Part shown: positions 8,899-17,103 of the stretch, piece by piece
Layout: every line of letters begins with the position of its first letter
How positions within the stretch are numbered: position 1 is the stretch's first letter
NCBI RefSeq assembly: GCF_042648805.1
Contig: NZ_JBHRXZ010000003.1
Coordinates: 1 to 64,000, forward strand
DNA from: Azomonas tarimensis
GTDB taxonomy: Bacteria; Pseudomonadota; Gammaproteobacteria; Pseudomonadales; Pseudomonadaceae
DNA: 64,000 bases
Direction: 5' to 3'
The notes under the pieces: model-generated
Told to the model about the DNA's origin: nothing
Databases searched by the model: none
What the model saw: only the letters and a program-made list of their open reading frames with translations
Position numbers and translations under genes: made by a program

Positions 8899-10443
8899 AT
8901 GAGCAGCAGTGACCGCGTCATCATTTTCGATACCACCTTGCGCGATGGTGAGCAAAGCCCCGGCGCCTCGATGACCGGCGAGGAAAAGCTGCGCATTGCC
9001 AAGGCGCTCGAGCGCCTCAAGGTGGATGTGATCGAGGCGGGCTTCGCCATTGCCAGTCCTGGTGATTTTGCCGCGGTGAAGGCGATTGCCGACCATATCA
9101 AGGACAGCACCGTGTGCAGCCTGTCGCGCGCACTGGACGCTGATATCGAGCGCGCCGCCGAGGCGCTGGCCGGGGCCAATTCCGGGCGCATCCATACCTT
9201 TATCGCCACCAGCCCGATCCACATGCAGCACAAGCTGCGCATGCAGCCCGACCAGGTGATCGAGCAGGCGGTCAAGGCTGTCAGGAAAGCCCGCAGCCTG
9301 TGCGGCGACGTGGAGTTCTCCTGCGAGGACGCCGGCCGCTCGGAAATCGACTTTCTCTGCCGGATCATCGAGGCGGCCATCGATGCGGGTGCCCGCACGA
9401 TCAACATTCCGGACACGGTCGGCTACGCCATCCCGCATCAGTTCGGCGAGACCATCGCGGCCTTGCTCCAGCGCATCCCCAACGCCGACAAGGCGGTGTT
9501 CTCGGTGCATTGCCACAATGACCTCGGCCTGGCCGTGGCCAACTCGCTGGCGGCGGTGGTGGCTGGCGCCCGGCAGGTGGAGTGCACCATCAACGGGCTT
9601 GGCGAGCGAGCCGGCAATGCCTCGCTGGAAGAGATCGTCATGGCGATCAAGACCCGCCAGGACCTGCTGCAGCTGCACACCAACATCGACACGCCGCATA
9701 TCCTGGCGGCGTCGCGGCTGGTGTCGGGCATTACCGGCTTTCCGGTGCAGCCAAACAAGGCGATCGTCGGTGCCAATGCCTTTGCCCATGAGTCCGGGAT
9801 CCACCAGGACGGGGTGCTCAAGCACCGGGAAACCTACGAGATCATGCGGGCACAGGACGTCGGCTGGCATACCAACAAGCTCTCGCTGGGCAAGTTGTCC
9901 GGACGCAACGCCTTCCGCTCGCGGCTCGAGGAACTGGGCATTCTGCTCGGTGCAGAGGAACTCAACGCTGCCTTTGCCCGCTTCAAGGACCTGGCCGACA
10001 AGAAGCACGAGATCTTTGATGAAGACCTGCAGGCACTGGTGACCGATACCCTCGCCGAAGAGGCACCGGAGCACTTCAAGCTGCTCGGCATGGAGGTCTC
10101 CAGCCGCACCGGCGTCGCGCCCCAGGCAAGACTGTCGCTCAGTATCGATGGCCAGACCCTGGAGACTTCGGCCGAGGGGTCTGGTCCGGTCGATGCGACC
10201 TTCAAGGCCATCGAGCGGGTAGTGGATTCCGGGGCAACCCTGTTGCTCTATTCGGTCAATGCGATCACCCAGGGCACCGACTCACAGGGCGAGGTCACGG
10301 TCCGGCTGGAGCGTGGCGGACGCATCGTCAACGGCAACGGGGCGGATACCGACATTTTGGTGGCGTCGGCGAAGGCTTATGTCAACGCGCTCAACCTGAT
10401 GCAGGTCAGTGCCAAGGCCAATCCCCAGGTCGACGGGGTGTGA
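8899..10443 (+). CDS. leuA: 2-isopropylmalate synthase
   Basis: LeuA condenses acetyl-CoA with 2-oxoisovalerate, the first committed step of leucine synthesis. The 514-residue length fits the E. coli-type enzyme. Visible features are the N-terminal metal/substrate motif FDTTLRDGEQ (from residue 10), the HxH metal ligands His204 and His206 in a HCHNDLG motif, a conserved HESGIHQDG segment, and a C-terminal regulatory domain from about residue 390 that normally binds leucine. Citramalate and homocitrate synthases are relatives; overall length and motif context favour LeuA. It diverges from mksF and overlaps the next gene by 4 bases. Confidence 0.9.
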   Translation: MSSSDRVIIFDTTLRDGEQSPGASMTGEEKLRIAKALERLKVDVIEAGFAIASPGDFAAVKAIADHIKDSTVCSLSRALDADIERAAEALAGANSGRIHTFIATSPIHMQHKLRMQPDQVIEQAVKAVRKARSLCGDVEFSCEDAGRSEIDFLCRIIEAAIDAGARTINIPDTVGYAIPHQFGETIAALLQRIPNADKAVFSVHCHNDLGLAVANSLAAVVAGARQVECTINGLGERAGNASLEEIVMAIKTRQDLLQLHTNIDTPHILAASRLVSGITGFPVQPNKAIVGANAFAHESGIHQDGVLKHRETYEIMRAQDVGWHTNKLSLGKLSGRNAFRSRLEELGILLGAEELNAAFARFKDLADKKHEIFDEDLQALVTDTLAEEAPEHFKLLGMEVSSRTGVAPQARLSLSIDGQTLETSAEGSGPVDATFKAIERVVDSGATLLLYSVNAITQGTDSQGEVTVRLERGGRIVNGNGADTDILVASAKAYVNALNLMQVSAKANPQVDGV

Positions 10444-11201
10444 TCAGCGAGGAACGGCGTCGCGCCTATCTGGGCGCGATGCAGGTCGACTGCTGGTTGC
10501 CGCGCGGTGAGCTGCCCTTTGCCGCGCCTGCTCGGGCGCCCTGGGTGGCTCCCGAGCCTGATGAGCCGGAGCCCCCACCGGTAGCGGAAGTCGAGGCACG
10601 GGTGGCCAGGCCTGCCGCAGCACAGGTCGCGCTCCGGCCAAGGATCGCGCTCGCGGCGGCGGGCAAGACCGAGGAGCCCGCTCGGCGAGAGGAGTCGACC
10701 GCTGCGCCTGCGCCCCAGAAGGTGCCGCGTTTCGCGCTGCAGTTGCTGCGCGCCGGTGCCTGCCTGCTGGTGGTCGAACTGCCGACCGGCGATGCCTTCC
10801 AGAGCCGGGACCCGGCTTATCTGCTGCTCAAGGATCTGTTGCGCGCCGCCCGGCTGCCCGACAAGCCGCAGCAGGTCGGCGACGGTGAGCCGATCCGCTG
10901 GCCATTGCTCAACCGGGGCAATCTGGAGCAGGGTAGTGAAGCAGCAAGGGACTATGTGCAAGGGGTGATTGCCGCGGCGCGCGAGGAGGCGGATTTCGCC
11001 TGCCTCTGGCTCATCGGTTCCCCGGCGCTCCAGTTCGCCGCCGAGTTGGCGGCCGATGCCCATAACCGCGAGGTGCGTGTCGAGCCGTTCGGGGCTGCCT
11101 TGGCGCTGCCGGGACTCGAGCTGTTGATGGAGCAGCCCGAGCTGAAGGCCGAACTCTGGCGGGCCTTGCGCAGGAGCCTTTCGCGATGGATGACGCCTTG
11201 A
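10440..11201 (+). CDS. Pro/Ala-rich protein of unknown function upstream of rimI
   Basis: A 253-residue protein starting with GTG inside the leuA stop (GTGA overlap). Residues about 25-95 are rich in Pro, Ala, Glu and Arg and probably disordered. The C-terminal about 150 residues look folded, with an alternating hydrophobic stretch (FALQLLRAGACLLVVELPTG). Similar Pseudomonas proteins beside rimI are sometimes named energy transducer TonB because of the Pro-rich part, but there is no membrane anchor or TonB C-terminal domain, so I do not adopt that name. It overlaps rimI by 16 bases, suggesting co-translation. Confidence 0.7.
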   Translation: MISEERRRAYLGAMQVDCWLPRGELPFAAPARAPWVAPEPDEPEPPPVAEVEARVARPAAAQVALRPRIALAAAGKTEEPARREESTAAPAPQKVPRFALQLLRAGACLLVVELPTGDAFQSRDPAYLLLKDLLRAARLPDKPQQVGDGEPIRWPLLNRGNLEQGSEAARDYVQGVIAAAREEADFACLWLIGSPALQFAAELAADAHNREVRVEPFGAALALPGLELLMEQPELKAELWRALRRSLSRWMTP

Positions 11202-11653
11202 TGGAATCAGCGCTGAGTTTTCACCCGATGAGCGAGGCGAACCTCGATCAGGTACTGAAGATCGAGTTTGCTGCCTTCAGTCACCCCTGGACCCGAGGGA
11301 TCTTTCTCGACAGTCTCAAGAGCTATGAATGCTGGGTCCTCTGCGTGGGCGAGCAGCAGGTAGGCCACGGCGTGCTCCAGGTGGTGCTCGATGAGGCGCA
11401 CCTGCTGAACATCACCGTCACACCGCCGAGCCAGGGGCGCGGGTTGGGTTTTCAATTGCTGGATTTCCTGATGCAGCGTGCTCGGGCACGCAATGCGCGG
11501 GAATGCTTTCTTGAGGTGAGAGCCAGCAACGTCGGTGCTTACCGGCTCTACGAACGCTATGGATTCAACGAGATCGGCCGGCGCCGGGACTATTATCCCG
11601 GTGTCGGTGGTCGCGAAGATGCCCTGGTAATGGCCTGCTCGCTGGAAGAGTAA
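11186..11653 (+). CDS. rimI: Ribosomal protein S18 alanine N-acetyltransferase RimI
   Basis: A 155-residue GNAT-fold acetyltransferase. The acetyl-CoA-binding motif reads QGRGLGFQLL, followed by the typical LEVRASNVGAYRLYERYGF segment of RimI. RimI acetylates the N-terminal alanine of ribosomal protein S18. AGGAG lies about 10 bases before the ATG at 11186; an alternative ATG at 11201 would make a TGATG overlap with the previous gene. Other GNAT functions are possible, but length and motif wording are those of RimI. Confidence 0.85.
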   Translation: MDDALMESALSFHPMSEANLDQVLKIEFAAFSHPWTRGIFLDSLKSYECWVLCVGEQQVGHGVLQVVLDEAHLLNITVTPPSQGRGLGFQLLDFLMQRARARNARECFLEVRASNVGAYRLYERYGFNEIGRRRDYYPGVGGREDALVMACSLEE

Positions 11654-11659
11654 TCCAGT

Positions 11660-12181
11660 TCAGGCGTCCGGCTTGCGGTAACGCGCCGAGTCCAGCGGAG
11701 CATCGCCTTCCAGCTCTTCGTCAGACAGCAGGGTATCGTCCTCTTCCAGGGCATCACTTTCGGCGGGCTCCTCGGCGCCATCCCAAGGCTGGCCATCCAG
11801 CGGATCGATGCGCGCCTGCTCGGCTTCGTCAAGCCCGGAGCTCAGCCCGGCATCCGCTTCGTCCACTTCGCTGAGCAACTGGTCGGCTGGCTCGCCATGT
11901 CCGCGCTCGCTAGGGGAGCGGGCGCCGTCCTCGGGTATCAGCACCTCCGGTGCAAGATCGTCCATGCCGGGCTCGCCATCGGGCGTTTCCCCGGCTGACA
12001 TTCCAGCGCGCTCGGCACGTTCGGTGGGAAAAAGATCTTCGACTTCATCCTCGGGCAAGGGGTCGCCGACGCGGCCGCTGCGTTCATCCTGGCTCTCGTC
12101 GAAATCCAGCGGATGCACCGAGCCCATACGGTCCTCGGTGTCGTCGATTTCGGTCGGTGTGCGGCGGGGGCGGTCAGTCAT
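11660..12181 (-). CDS. Highly acidic low-complexity protein, unknown function
   Basis: A 173-residue protein dominated by Asp, Glu, Ser, Pro and Gly, with almost no Lys and few hydrophobic residues. It has no membrane segment, signal peptide or recognised domain and is probably disordered. It converges on rimI and diverges from otsB. Its coding reality is supported by a start codon after a purine-rich stretch, by an uninterrupted frame filling the gap, and by my recollection of similar acidic proteins in Pseudomonas. I assign no function. Confidence 0.65.
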   Translation of the reverse strand: MTDRPRRTPTEIDDTEDRMGSVHPLDFDESQDERSGRVGDPLPEDEVEDLFPTERAERAGMSAGETPDGEPGMDDLAPEVLIPEDGARSPSERGHGEPADQLLSEVDEADAGLSSGLDEAEQARIDPLDGQPWDGAEEPAESDALEEDDTLLSDEELEGDAPLDSARYRKPDA

Positions 12182-12290
12182 TGTGCACCTCGAAAGTAAC
12201 TACACTCGTACAGGCTGTGACCTGGCCCTTTCGTGAAGATTCAGCCCTGTTCCGGGGCTACCCAACTGACAGACGCACCGTAAAAAAGCA

Positions 12291-12318
12291 GAACCTCGGT
12301 GGGTCTTAGGGAGTCTGA
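12291..12318 (+). promoter_or_regulatory. Possible AlgU (sigma-22/RpoE)-type promoter before otsB
   Basis: GAACCT (12291-12296) and TCTGA (12314-12318) are separated by 17 bases, close to the AlgU consensus GAACTT-N16/17-TCTGA. Stress control of trehalose synthesis would fit. The predicted transcription start falls at or just before the otsB ATG, and the Shine-Dalgarno-like AGGGAG overlaps the promoter. Either the transcript is leaderless or the match is fortuitous. Confidence 0.3.
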
Positions 12319-12324
12319 CCAGAC

Positions 12325-13119
12325 ATGACCGATCAACACGCTCCCCACGCGCCCGACGCTCGGCGCTGCAGTTTTTTCTTCGATGTCGACGGAACGCTGG
12401 CTGAGCTGCAGCCCCGTCCAGAGCAGGTGTTTATTCCCGCGTCCGCCATTGACGCCCTTGGCCAACTGCAGGCCGCCGGAGTTCCCGTTGCGGTAGTGTC
12501 GGGGCGTCCGATAGAGCAGCTTGATCAGTTGCTGTCGCCGCTTCAGTTGCCAGCGGCAGGAGTGCACGGAGCCGAGCGCCGTCACATCGATGGACAGACC
12601 AGCCTCCTGAACGTCGATCTCGAGCTGATGGCGCAGATCCGCCATGAGCTGGCCGATCAGTGTTCGCGTTTTCCCGGCCTGCGCCTCGAGAACAAGGGCA
12701 TTGCCTTTGCGCTGCACTATCGTGAAGCGCCTGAGCTGCAGCCGAACGCCAGTGCCCTCGCGCAGGAATTTGCGACGCGCTACGAAGAGGCCCTGGTGCT
12801 GCAGCCGGGCAAGTGCGTGTATGAACTCAAACCGCGCGGTGCTAGCAAGGGAGAGGCGATCAGCGCGTTCTTGGAGGAGCCGCCCTTTGCCGGACGGCTA
12901 CCTGTCTTCATCGGTGACGACCTCACCGACGAGGCCGGGTTTGGGGTAGTCAACCGGTTGGGCGGCCTGTCGATCAAGGTAGGCCAGGGCGATACTTTGG
13001 CCAATTGGCGTCTGGACTCCGTCAAGGATGTCCATCGTTGGTTGGCCGAAGTGCTCACGGCGCTTTTCGATCCCCCGCCCGCTTCTCACTTCTTACAAGA
13101 ATCGAAGGGATCGCCATGA
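12325..13119 (+). CDS. otsB: Trehalose-6-phosphate phosphatase
   Basis: OtsB removes phosphate from trehalose 6-phosphate to give trehalose, an osmoprotectant. The 264-residue HAD-superfamily protein shows the nucleophile motif DVDGT (Asp20, Asp22), a VVSGRP motif II, and a late FIGDDLTDEAGF motif that binds magnesium. AGGGAG precedes the ATG by about 11 bases. Its stop overlaps the otsA start (ATGA at 13116), so the two steps of the pathway are co-translated, phosphatase first. Confidence 0.93.
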   Translation: MTDQHAPHAPDARRCSFFFDVDGTLAELQPRPEQVFIPASAIDALGQLQAAGVPVAVVSGRPIEQLDQLLSPLQLPAAGVHGAERRHIDGQTSLLNVDLELMAQIRHELADQCSRFPGLRLENKGIAFALHYREAPELQPNASALAQEFATRYEEALVLQPGKCVYELKPRGASKGEAISAFLEEPPFAGRLPVFIGDDLTDEAGFGVVNRLGGLSIKVGQGDTLANWRLDSVKDVHRWLAEVLTALFDPPPASHFLQESKGSP

Positions 13120-14528
13120 GCCGTCTAGTTGTGGTTTCTAATCGAGTCGCCCCCATCAAAGAGGGTAAGGTCGCGGCAGGTGGTCTGGCCGTGGGTGTCT
13201 ATGATGCGTTGCGCCAGGCCGGTGGAATCTGGTTTGGCTGGAACGGGGAGGTGAACGCGCATCCACAGGTGCGTAGCGAAACGGTCGGGAATATCACCTA
13301 TGTCACCCTTGCCCTGACGAAGCTTGATTACGATCAGTATTACCGGGGCTTTTCCAACGCGACGCTCTGGCCGATATTCCATTACCGCATCGACTTGGCT
13401 CGCTACAGCCGGGAGGAGTACGAGGGATACCGGCGCGTGAATGCCATGCTGGCCGAACAGCTCAAACCGCTGCTGAAACCCGATGACATTGTCTGGATTC
13501 ACGACTATCACCTGATTCCCTTCGCTGAGGCCTGCAGGATGCAGGGCATTCGCAACCGGATCGGATTTTTTCTGCATATTCCGTTTCCGGCGCCCGAGAT
13601 CCTGACCGCGATCCCGCCGCATAACGACCTGCTCAAGACGCTGTGCTATTACGACCTGATAGGATTTCAGACCGAAACCGACAAACTGGCGTTCCAGGAC
13701 TACATCACCCGTGAGGTGCGCGGAGTCATAGAACGTGACGGCAGCCTGACCGCCTACGGGCAGAACTTCCGTGCCGGGGTGTACCCGATTGGCGTGGTGC
13801 CGGACGAGATTCGCCACGTCGCCGAATCCTATAAGATGCGGCGCCAGCTAGTGGGTCGCAACCGCGCGGGTGATCTTCGCAAGACCATCATCAGCGTCGA
13901 CCGTCTGGACTACTCCAAGGGGCTGGTCGAGCGTTTTCATGCCTACGAGCAGTTTCTGGACCGCTTTCCCGAGCATCGGCGCAACGTCGAGTTCATCCAG
14001 ATCGCGCCCACCTCGCGCTCGGATGTAAAGACCTATCAGGCCATTCGTCACCAGTTGGAGAGCGAGGCGGGGCATATCAACGGCCGCCTGGCCGATCTTG
14101 ACTGGACGCCGCTGCACTATCTGAACAAGAGCCATGACCGTCGTGTACTGATGGGGTTGTTCCATCGCGCGGAGGTGGGCTTCGTCACTCCGTTGCGCGA
14201 TGGCATGAACCTGGTTGCCAAGGAATATGTGGCCGCCCAGGACCCCGACAATCCCGGCGTGCTGGTGTTGTCCCGTTTCGCTGGCGCTGCCAGCGAGCTG
14301 ACCTCGGCGCTGATCGTCAACCCATACGATTGTGTCGGCATGGCCGAGGCGCTGGACCGAGCCCTGCGCATGCCGCTGGCCGAGCGCAAGGACCGCTACG
14401 AGCACATGATGCGAGCTATCCGACGTTGCGATCTGGATGCCTGGCGGGATAACTTCCTGCGGGATCTCAAGGCGTTCAGTTCCCGACCGAAAATGGTAAA
14501 GCCTGACCGCGTTTTTGCTTCTTCCTGA
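13116..14528 (+). CDS. otsA: Trehalose-6-phosphate synthase
   Basis: OtsA transfers glucose from UDP-glucose to glucose 6-phosphate. The 470-residue GT20 enzyme begins with the family's VVSNRVAP segment, has a GGLAVG donor loop, an IHDYHLIP segment, and the SVDRLDYSKG block holding the conserved Arg and Lys that bind the nucleotide-sugar phosphates. Start at 13116 was chosen for its overlap with the otsB stop; an in-frame upstream reading would lie inside otsB. A GC-rich stem-loop follows the gene. Confidence 0.95.
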   Translation: MSRLVVVSNRVAPIKEGKVAAGGLAVGVYDALRQAGGIWFGWNGEVNAHPQVRSETVGNITYVTLALTKLDYDQYYRGFSNATLWPIFHYRIDLARYSREEYEGYRRVNAMLAEQLKPLLKPDDIVWIHDYHLIPFAEACRMQGIRNRIGFFLHIPFPAPEILTAIPPHNDLLKTLCYYDLIGFQTETDKLAFQDYITREVRGVIERDGSLTAYGQNFRAGVYPIGVVPDEIRHVAESYKMRRQLVGRNRAGDLRKTIISVDRLDYSKGLVERFHAYEQFLDRFPEHRRNVEFIQIAPTSRSDVKTYQAIRHQLESEAGHINGRLADLDWTPLHYLNKSHDRRVLMGLFHRAEVGFVTPLRDGMNLVAKEYVAAQDPDNPGVLVLSRFAGAASELTSALIVNPYDCVGMAEALDRALRMPLAERKDRYEHMMRAIRRCDLDAWRDNFLRDLKAFSSRPKMVKPDRVFASS

Positions 14529-14542
14529 TCTGCATTATGCTT

Positions 14543-14567
14543 CGGGCGCCGCTTTCGCCGGCGCCCG
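14543..14567 (+). terminator. Stem-loop after otsA, terminator without clear U-tract
   Basis: Perfect 9-bp arms CGGGCGCCG (14543-14551) and CGGCGCCCG (14559-14567) around a 7-base loop, just after the otsA stop. No T-run follows, so it may act as an attenuator, an mRNA 3'-end stabiliser or a Rho-assisted terminator rather than a classical intrinsic terminator. Confidence 0.4.
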
Positions 14568-14612
14568 CCTGCCGGGCGACGGCACTTCGCTTCGCCCAGA
14601 CCGAGACGCCTC

Positions 14613-15551
14613 TTGAACAATCCTGACATATGCGTTGCGCAGCCCGCTCCGGCCCGGGCATTTCCCTGGCTGGCCTGGGCCGGCCTGCTGACTGCCGTGC
14701 TCTGCTGGAGCGGCAATGCGCTGGTCGCGAGGGCCTTTCACGAAGCCATTCCGCCATTCGCCCTGGCTTTCTGGCGCTGGAGCCTGGCGCTGGTGATCCT
14801 GCTTCCCCTCGCCGGCGTCAATGTCTGGCGCCACCGCGCTGCGTTTCGTCGTGCCGGATGGCGGTTGCTGGTGCTTGCGCTGTTCGCCATCACCAGTTTC
14901 AACACGCTGCTGTACCTGGCTGCGCAAAGTACCGAAGCCATCAATATTTCATTGCTCAACACCTGTCTGCCGCTGGTGGCGTTCATCGGTACCGGGGTAC
15001 TGCTCGGCGAATGGCCTGCACGGCGGGCCTGGCTGGGCCTGCTGGTGGCGGCAGTTGGCTTGCTGTACCTGATCAGCCAGGGCAGTTGGGCGCGGCTCGC
15101 CTCGCTGCAATTCTTCGCCGGCGACCTGATCATGCTGTTGGCGATCAGCCTCTGGGCCTTGTACACCGTGCTGCTGAGGCGCTGGCACGGTTACCTGGAA
15201 ATGCCGACCCTTGCGCTGCTGTGCGTGCTGATCGCGCTGGGTCTGCCGTTCCTGCTGCCGCTGTACCTTCTGGAATTGGCGCGCACCGGCGGCTTCGAGA
15301 CCAGTCCGGCCAATCTCGGAGCCATCGCCTACACGGCGGTTTTCGCCTCGTTGCTGGCTTATCTTGGCTGGAATCGAGGCGTGCGGGCAGTCGGTGCTGC
15401 AAAGGCCTCGATGACCAATTACCTGATGCCATTGTTCACGGCCATTCTTGGCTGGATGCTGCTGGAGGAGTCACTGCAGGCGTTCCATTGGATCGGTGGT
15501 GGCTTCATCCTGCTGGGATTGTTGCTAACCTCGAAATTGGCTGGACGATAG
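14613..15551 (+). CDS. EamA-family (DMT superfamily) transporter
   Basis: A 312-residue protein with ten predicted membrane helices arranged as two EamA repeats; the second ends with the ASMTNYLMPLFTAILGW-type motif shared by DMT exporters. Substrates of this group are usually amino acids or metabolites and cannot be read from sequence. The start is taken as TTG at 14613, because no ATG or GTG occurs in frame before the first membrane helix. It stands alone between otsA and ssb. Confidence 0.85.
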   Translation: MNNPDICVAQPAPARAFPWLAWAGLLTAVLCWSGNALVARAFHEAIPPFALAFWRWSLALVILLPLAGVNVWRHRAAFRRAGWRLLVLALFAITSFNTLLYLAAQSTEAINISLLNTCLPLVAFIGTGVLLGEWPARRAWLGLLVAAVGLLYLISQGSWARLASLQFFAGDLIMLLAISLWALYTVLLRRWHGYLEMPTLALLCVLIALGLPFLLPLYLLELARTGGFETSPANLGAIAYTAVFASLLAYLGWNRGVRAVGAAKASMTNYLMPLFTAILGWMLLEESLQAFHWIGGGFILLGLLLTSKLAGR

Positions 15552-15637
15552 CGCGGCAGGGTGATCGCGTCGTTGGCCCGCCTTGGGCGACTGCGTTAAC
15601 ATGCGCGCCAATCTATCTCTGACAAAAGGAGTTACCC

Positions 15638-16126
15638 ATGGCCAGTAGAGGGGTGAACAAAGTCATCCTGCTCGGCAATGTCGGCGGCGATCCGGAAACC
15701 CGCTACCTGCCCAACGGCAATGCGGTGACGAACATCACCCTCGCCACTTCAGACAGCTGGAAGGACAAGCAGACCGGGCAGTTGCAGGAACGCACCGAAT
15801 GGCACCGCGTGGTGTTTTTTGGCAAGGTCGCGGAGATCGCTGGCGAGTACCTGCGCAAGGGTTCCCAAGTGTACGTCGAGGGCCGGCTGCAGACCCGCAA
15901 GTGGCAGGACCAAGGTGGCCAGGACCGCTATACCACCGAGATCGTGGTGGATATGGGTGGCAGCATGCAGCTGCTCGGCGGGCGTGGCGGCAGCGATGAT
16001 GCGCCGCGCCAGAGCCAGCAGCCGCGTCCGCAGCGTGAGCCGCGCCAGCAGCCTCCACGCCAGCAGCCGGCGGCGCAACAGCCTGCACCGGACTACGACA
16101 GCTTCGACGACGACATCCCGTTCTAG
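15638..16126 (+). CDS. ssb: Single-stranded DNA-binding protein
   Basis: A 162-residue SSB: N-terminal OB fold (residues 1-about 110, beginning VNKVILLGNVGGDPE), a Gln/Pro/Arg-rich flexible linker, and the acidic tail ending DDDIPF that recruits replication and repair proteins. AAAAGGAG lies 7-8 bases before the ATG. The gene is followed by a good intrinsic terminator. Confidence 0.97.
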   Translation: MASRGVNKVILLGNVGGDPETRYLPNGNAVTNITLATSDSWKDKQTGQLQERTEWHRVVFFGKVAEIAGEYLRKGSQVYVEGRLQTRKWQDQGGQDRYTTEIVVDMGGSMQLLGGRGGSDDAPRQSQQPRPQREPRQQPPRQQPAAQQPAPDYDSFDDDIPF

Positions 16127-16166
16127 GTCGAACGCCTTCGGGCGAGGTTGCATCGCTGCCCACCGA

Positions 16167-16196
16167 CCCCGGCCTCGAAAGAGCGCCGGGGTTTTT
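16167..16196 (+). terminator. Intrinsic terminator after ssb
   Basis: A CCCCGGC...GCCGGGG stem with an inner CTC-GAAA-GAG hairpin is followed directly by TTTTT (16192-16196). It lies 41 bases after the ssb stop. Confidence 0.85.
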
Positions 16197-16297
16197 CATG
16201 GATAGAACCGGGGCGGAGTCGGTCTGACCGTCAGCAGCCGTTTCACGGGTCCCCGGGCCGCTGCGGCCCCTTGGCGCCTGGCTAAAGGAGTATGCCA

Positions 16298-16462
16298 ATG
16301 GGTTCCTCCAGCGAATCCCTGCGTGACGCGCTTTCCCAGCAGGACGACCAGGCCGTACGGCTGGCCGTCAACGAGTTGCGCCCGGCCGATCTGGCCGACT
16401 ATGTGCACCACGATGGGCTCTCGGGGCAGGGCATCCTCGAGCTGCTTGATCCAGTGCGCGGT
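16298..16462 (+). pseudogene. mgtE: 5' fragment of a magnesium transporter gene mgtE
   Basis: About 55 codons (MGSSSESLRD...LRPADLADYVHH...LLDPVRG) resembling the start of the MgtE N-terminal cytosolic domain. AAGGAG lies 7 bases before the ATG at 16298; an ATG at 16292 is too close to it. After about 16462 the reading enters insertion-sequence DNA and stops at 16507. The matching 3' end of the gene is found at 17059-17282, on the other side of the element. MgtE normally has about 450-480 residues, so some 300 or more codons are missing. Confidence 0.6.
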
Positions 16463-16465
16463 AAA

Positions 16466-16513
16466 CCTCGCCCCTCAGGGCGGGGAAGGATAGCGCGGAC
16501 GGCGTAGCCGTCC
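16466..16513. repeat. Tandem hairpins at the IS200/IS605 left end
   Basis: Hairpin 1 has arms CCTCGCCC (16466-16473) and GGGCGGGG (16478-16485) with a CTCA loop and one G-T pair. Hairpin 2 has perfect arms GGACGGC (16497-16503) and GCCGTCC (16507-16513) with a 3-base loop. Y1 transposases of this family recognise subterminal hairpins as single strands, so the first is probably the TnpA-binding end. The second, nearer the tnpA stop, may be its terminator or part of the end. Confidence 0.6.
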
Positions 16514-16525
16514 CCGGTTTTGCCT

Positions 16526-16942
16526 TTAATGAGGCGTCTGCTGCTGTTCGATGTACTGGCGGATGACTTCGATGGGCGCACCTCCGCAGCTGCCGGCGAA
16601 GTAGCTGGGCGACCACAGCGCGCCGCCCCACAGCTTTTTGCGGATGCTGGGGTAATTTTTCCTGCGGATCATGCGACTGGAGACGCCTTTCAGGCTGTTC
16701 ACGAGGTTGGAGATGGCCACCTTCGGCGGATAGTTCACCAGCAGGTGCACATGGTCATCCTCGCCATCGAACTCAACCAGTTCCGCTTCAAAGTCGGCGC
16801 ATACGCTGGCGAAGACGACGCGAAGGTCGTCGAGAATGGCTTGGGTGAAGACCTCGCGCCGATATTTCGTCACGAAGACCAAGTGGACATGCATCAGGAA
16901 GACGCAGTGTCTACCGCGTCTGATATCGTTTTCAAGGCTCAT
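16526..16942 (-). CDS. tnpA: IS200/IS605-family Y1 transposase TnpA
   Basis: A 138-residue HUH single-strand transposase. The HUH motif appears as HVHLLVNYPP in the middle of the protein, and the catalytic tyrosine as the Tyr in IRQYIEQQ near the C-terminus. Length and motif order are those of IS200/IS605 TnpA, which excises and inserts the element through single-stranded intermediates. The open frame looks intact, so the enzyme might still act in trans although this copy lacks its right end. Confidence 0.9.
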   Translation of the reverse strand: MSLENDIRRGRHCVFLMHVHLVFVTKYRREVFTQAILDDLRVVFASVCADFEAELVEFDGEDDHVHLLVNYPPKVAISNLVNSLKGVSSRMIRRKNYPSIRKKLWGGALWSPSYFAGSCGGAPIEVIRQYIEQQQTPH

Positions 16943-16965
16943 AGACCAAGAGTATAGTGCTGGGC

Positions 16966-17103
16966 ATGCAGCGACTCCAAGCCTTCAAATACGAACTGAT
17001 GCCGACCGGCGAGCAGCAGATGCGCCGCTTCGCCGGCTCGTGCCGGTTCGTATTCAATGGGGCCGTTCGGGGCGGGGCGGACTCGCCCTGGTGGTGGCGT
17101 TGA
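16966..17103 (+). pseudogene. tnpB: Truncated tnpB (RNA-guided nuclease TnpB), N-terminus only
   Basis: The first about 31 codons read MQRLQAFKYELMPTGEQQ...RFVFN, the typical TnpB N-terminus. The reading then leaves the family and stops at 17103, at the junction with the mgtE 3' fragment. The RuvC nuclease and zinc-finger domains and the omegaRNA-encoding right end are absent, so no functional TnpB can be made here. Confidence 0.75.

Larger units (their letters stand above)
16463..17058. mobile_element. IS200/IS605-family element, right part deleted
   Basis: The element has a left end with two hairpins, a complete minus-strand tnpA and the first about 31 codons of a divergent plus-strand tnpB (IS605 arrangement, starts 23 bases apart). 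The rest of tnpB and the right end are gone; sequence passes directly into the 3' part of mgtE. The left boundary near 16463 is estimated from where mgtE coding ends, and the right breakpoint near 17058 from where TnpB similarity ends. An assembly collapse is an alternative explanation in this draft. Confidence 0.75.

Noticed and set aside
10440..11201. Naming this gene tonB because of its Pro-rich region
   Set aside because: No N-terminal membrane anchor and no TonB C-terminal domain; the true tonB of the window is at 27424.
16526..16942. TnpA as a REP-associated transposase (RAYT)
   Set aside because: It has divergent tnpB remains and IS605-type end hairpins, and no flanking REP pair is seen at this site.
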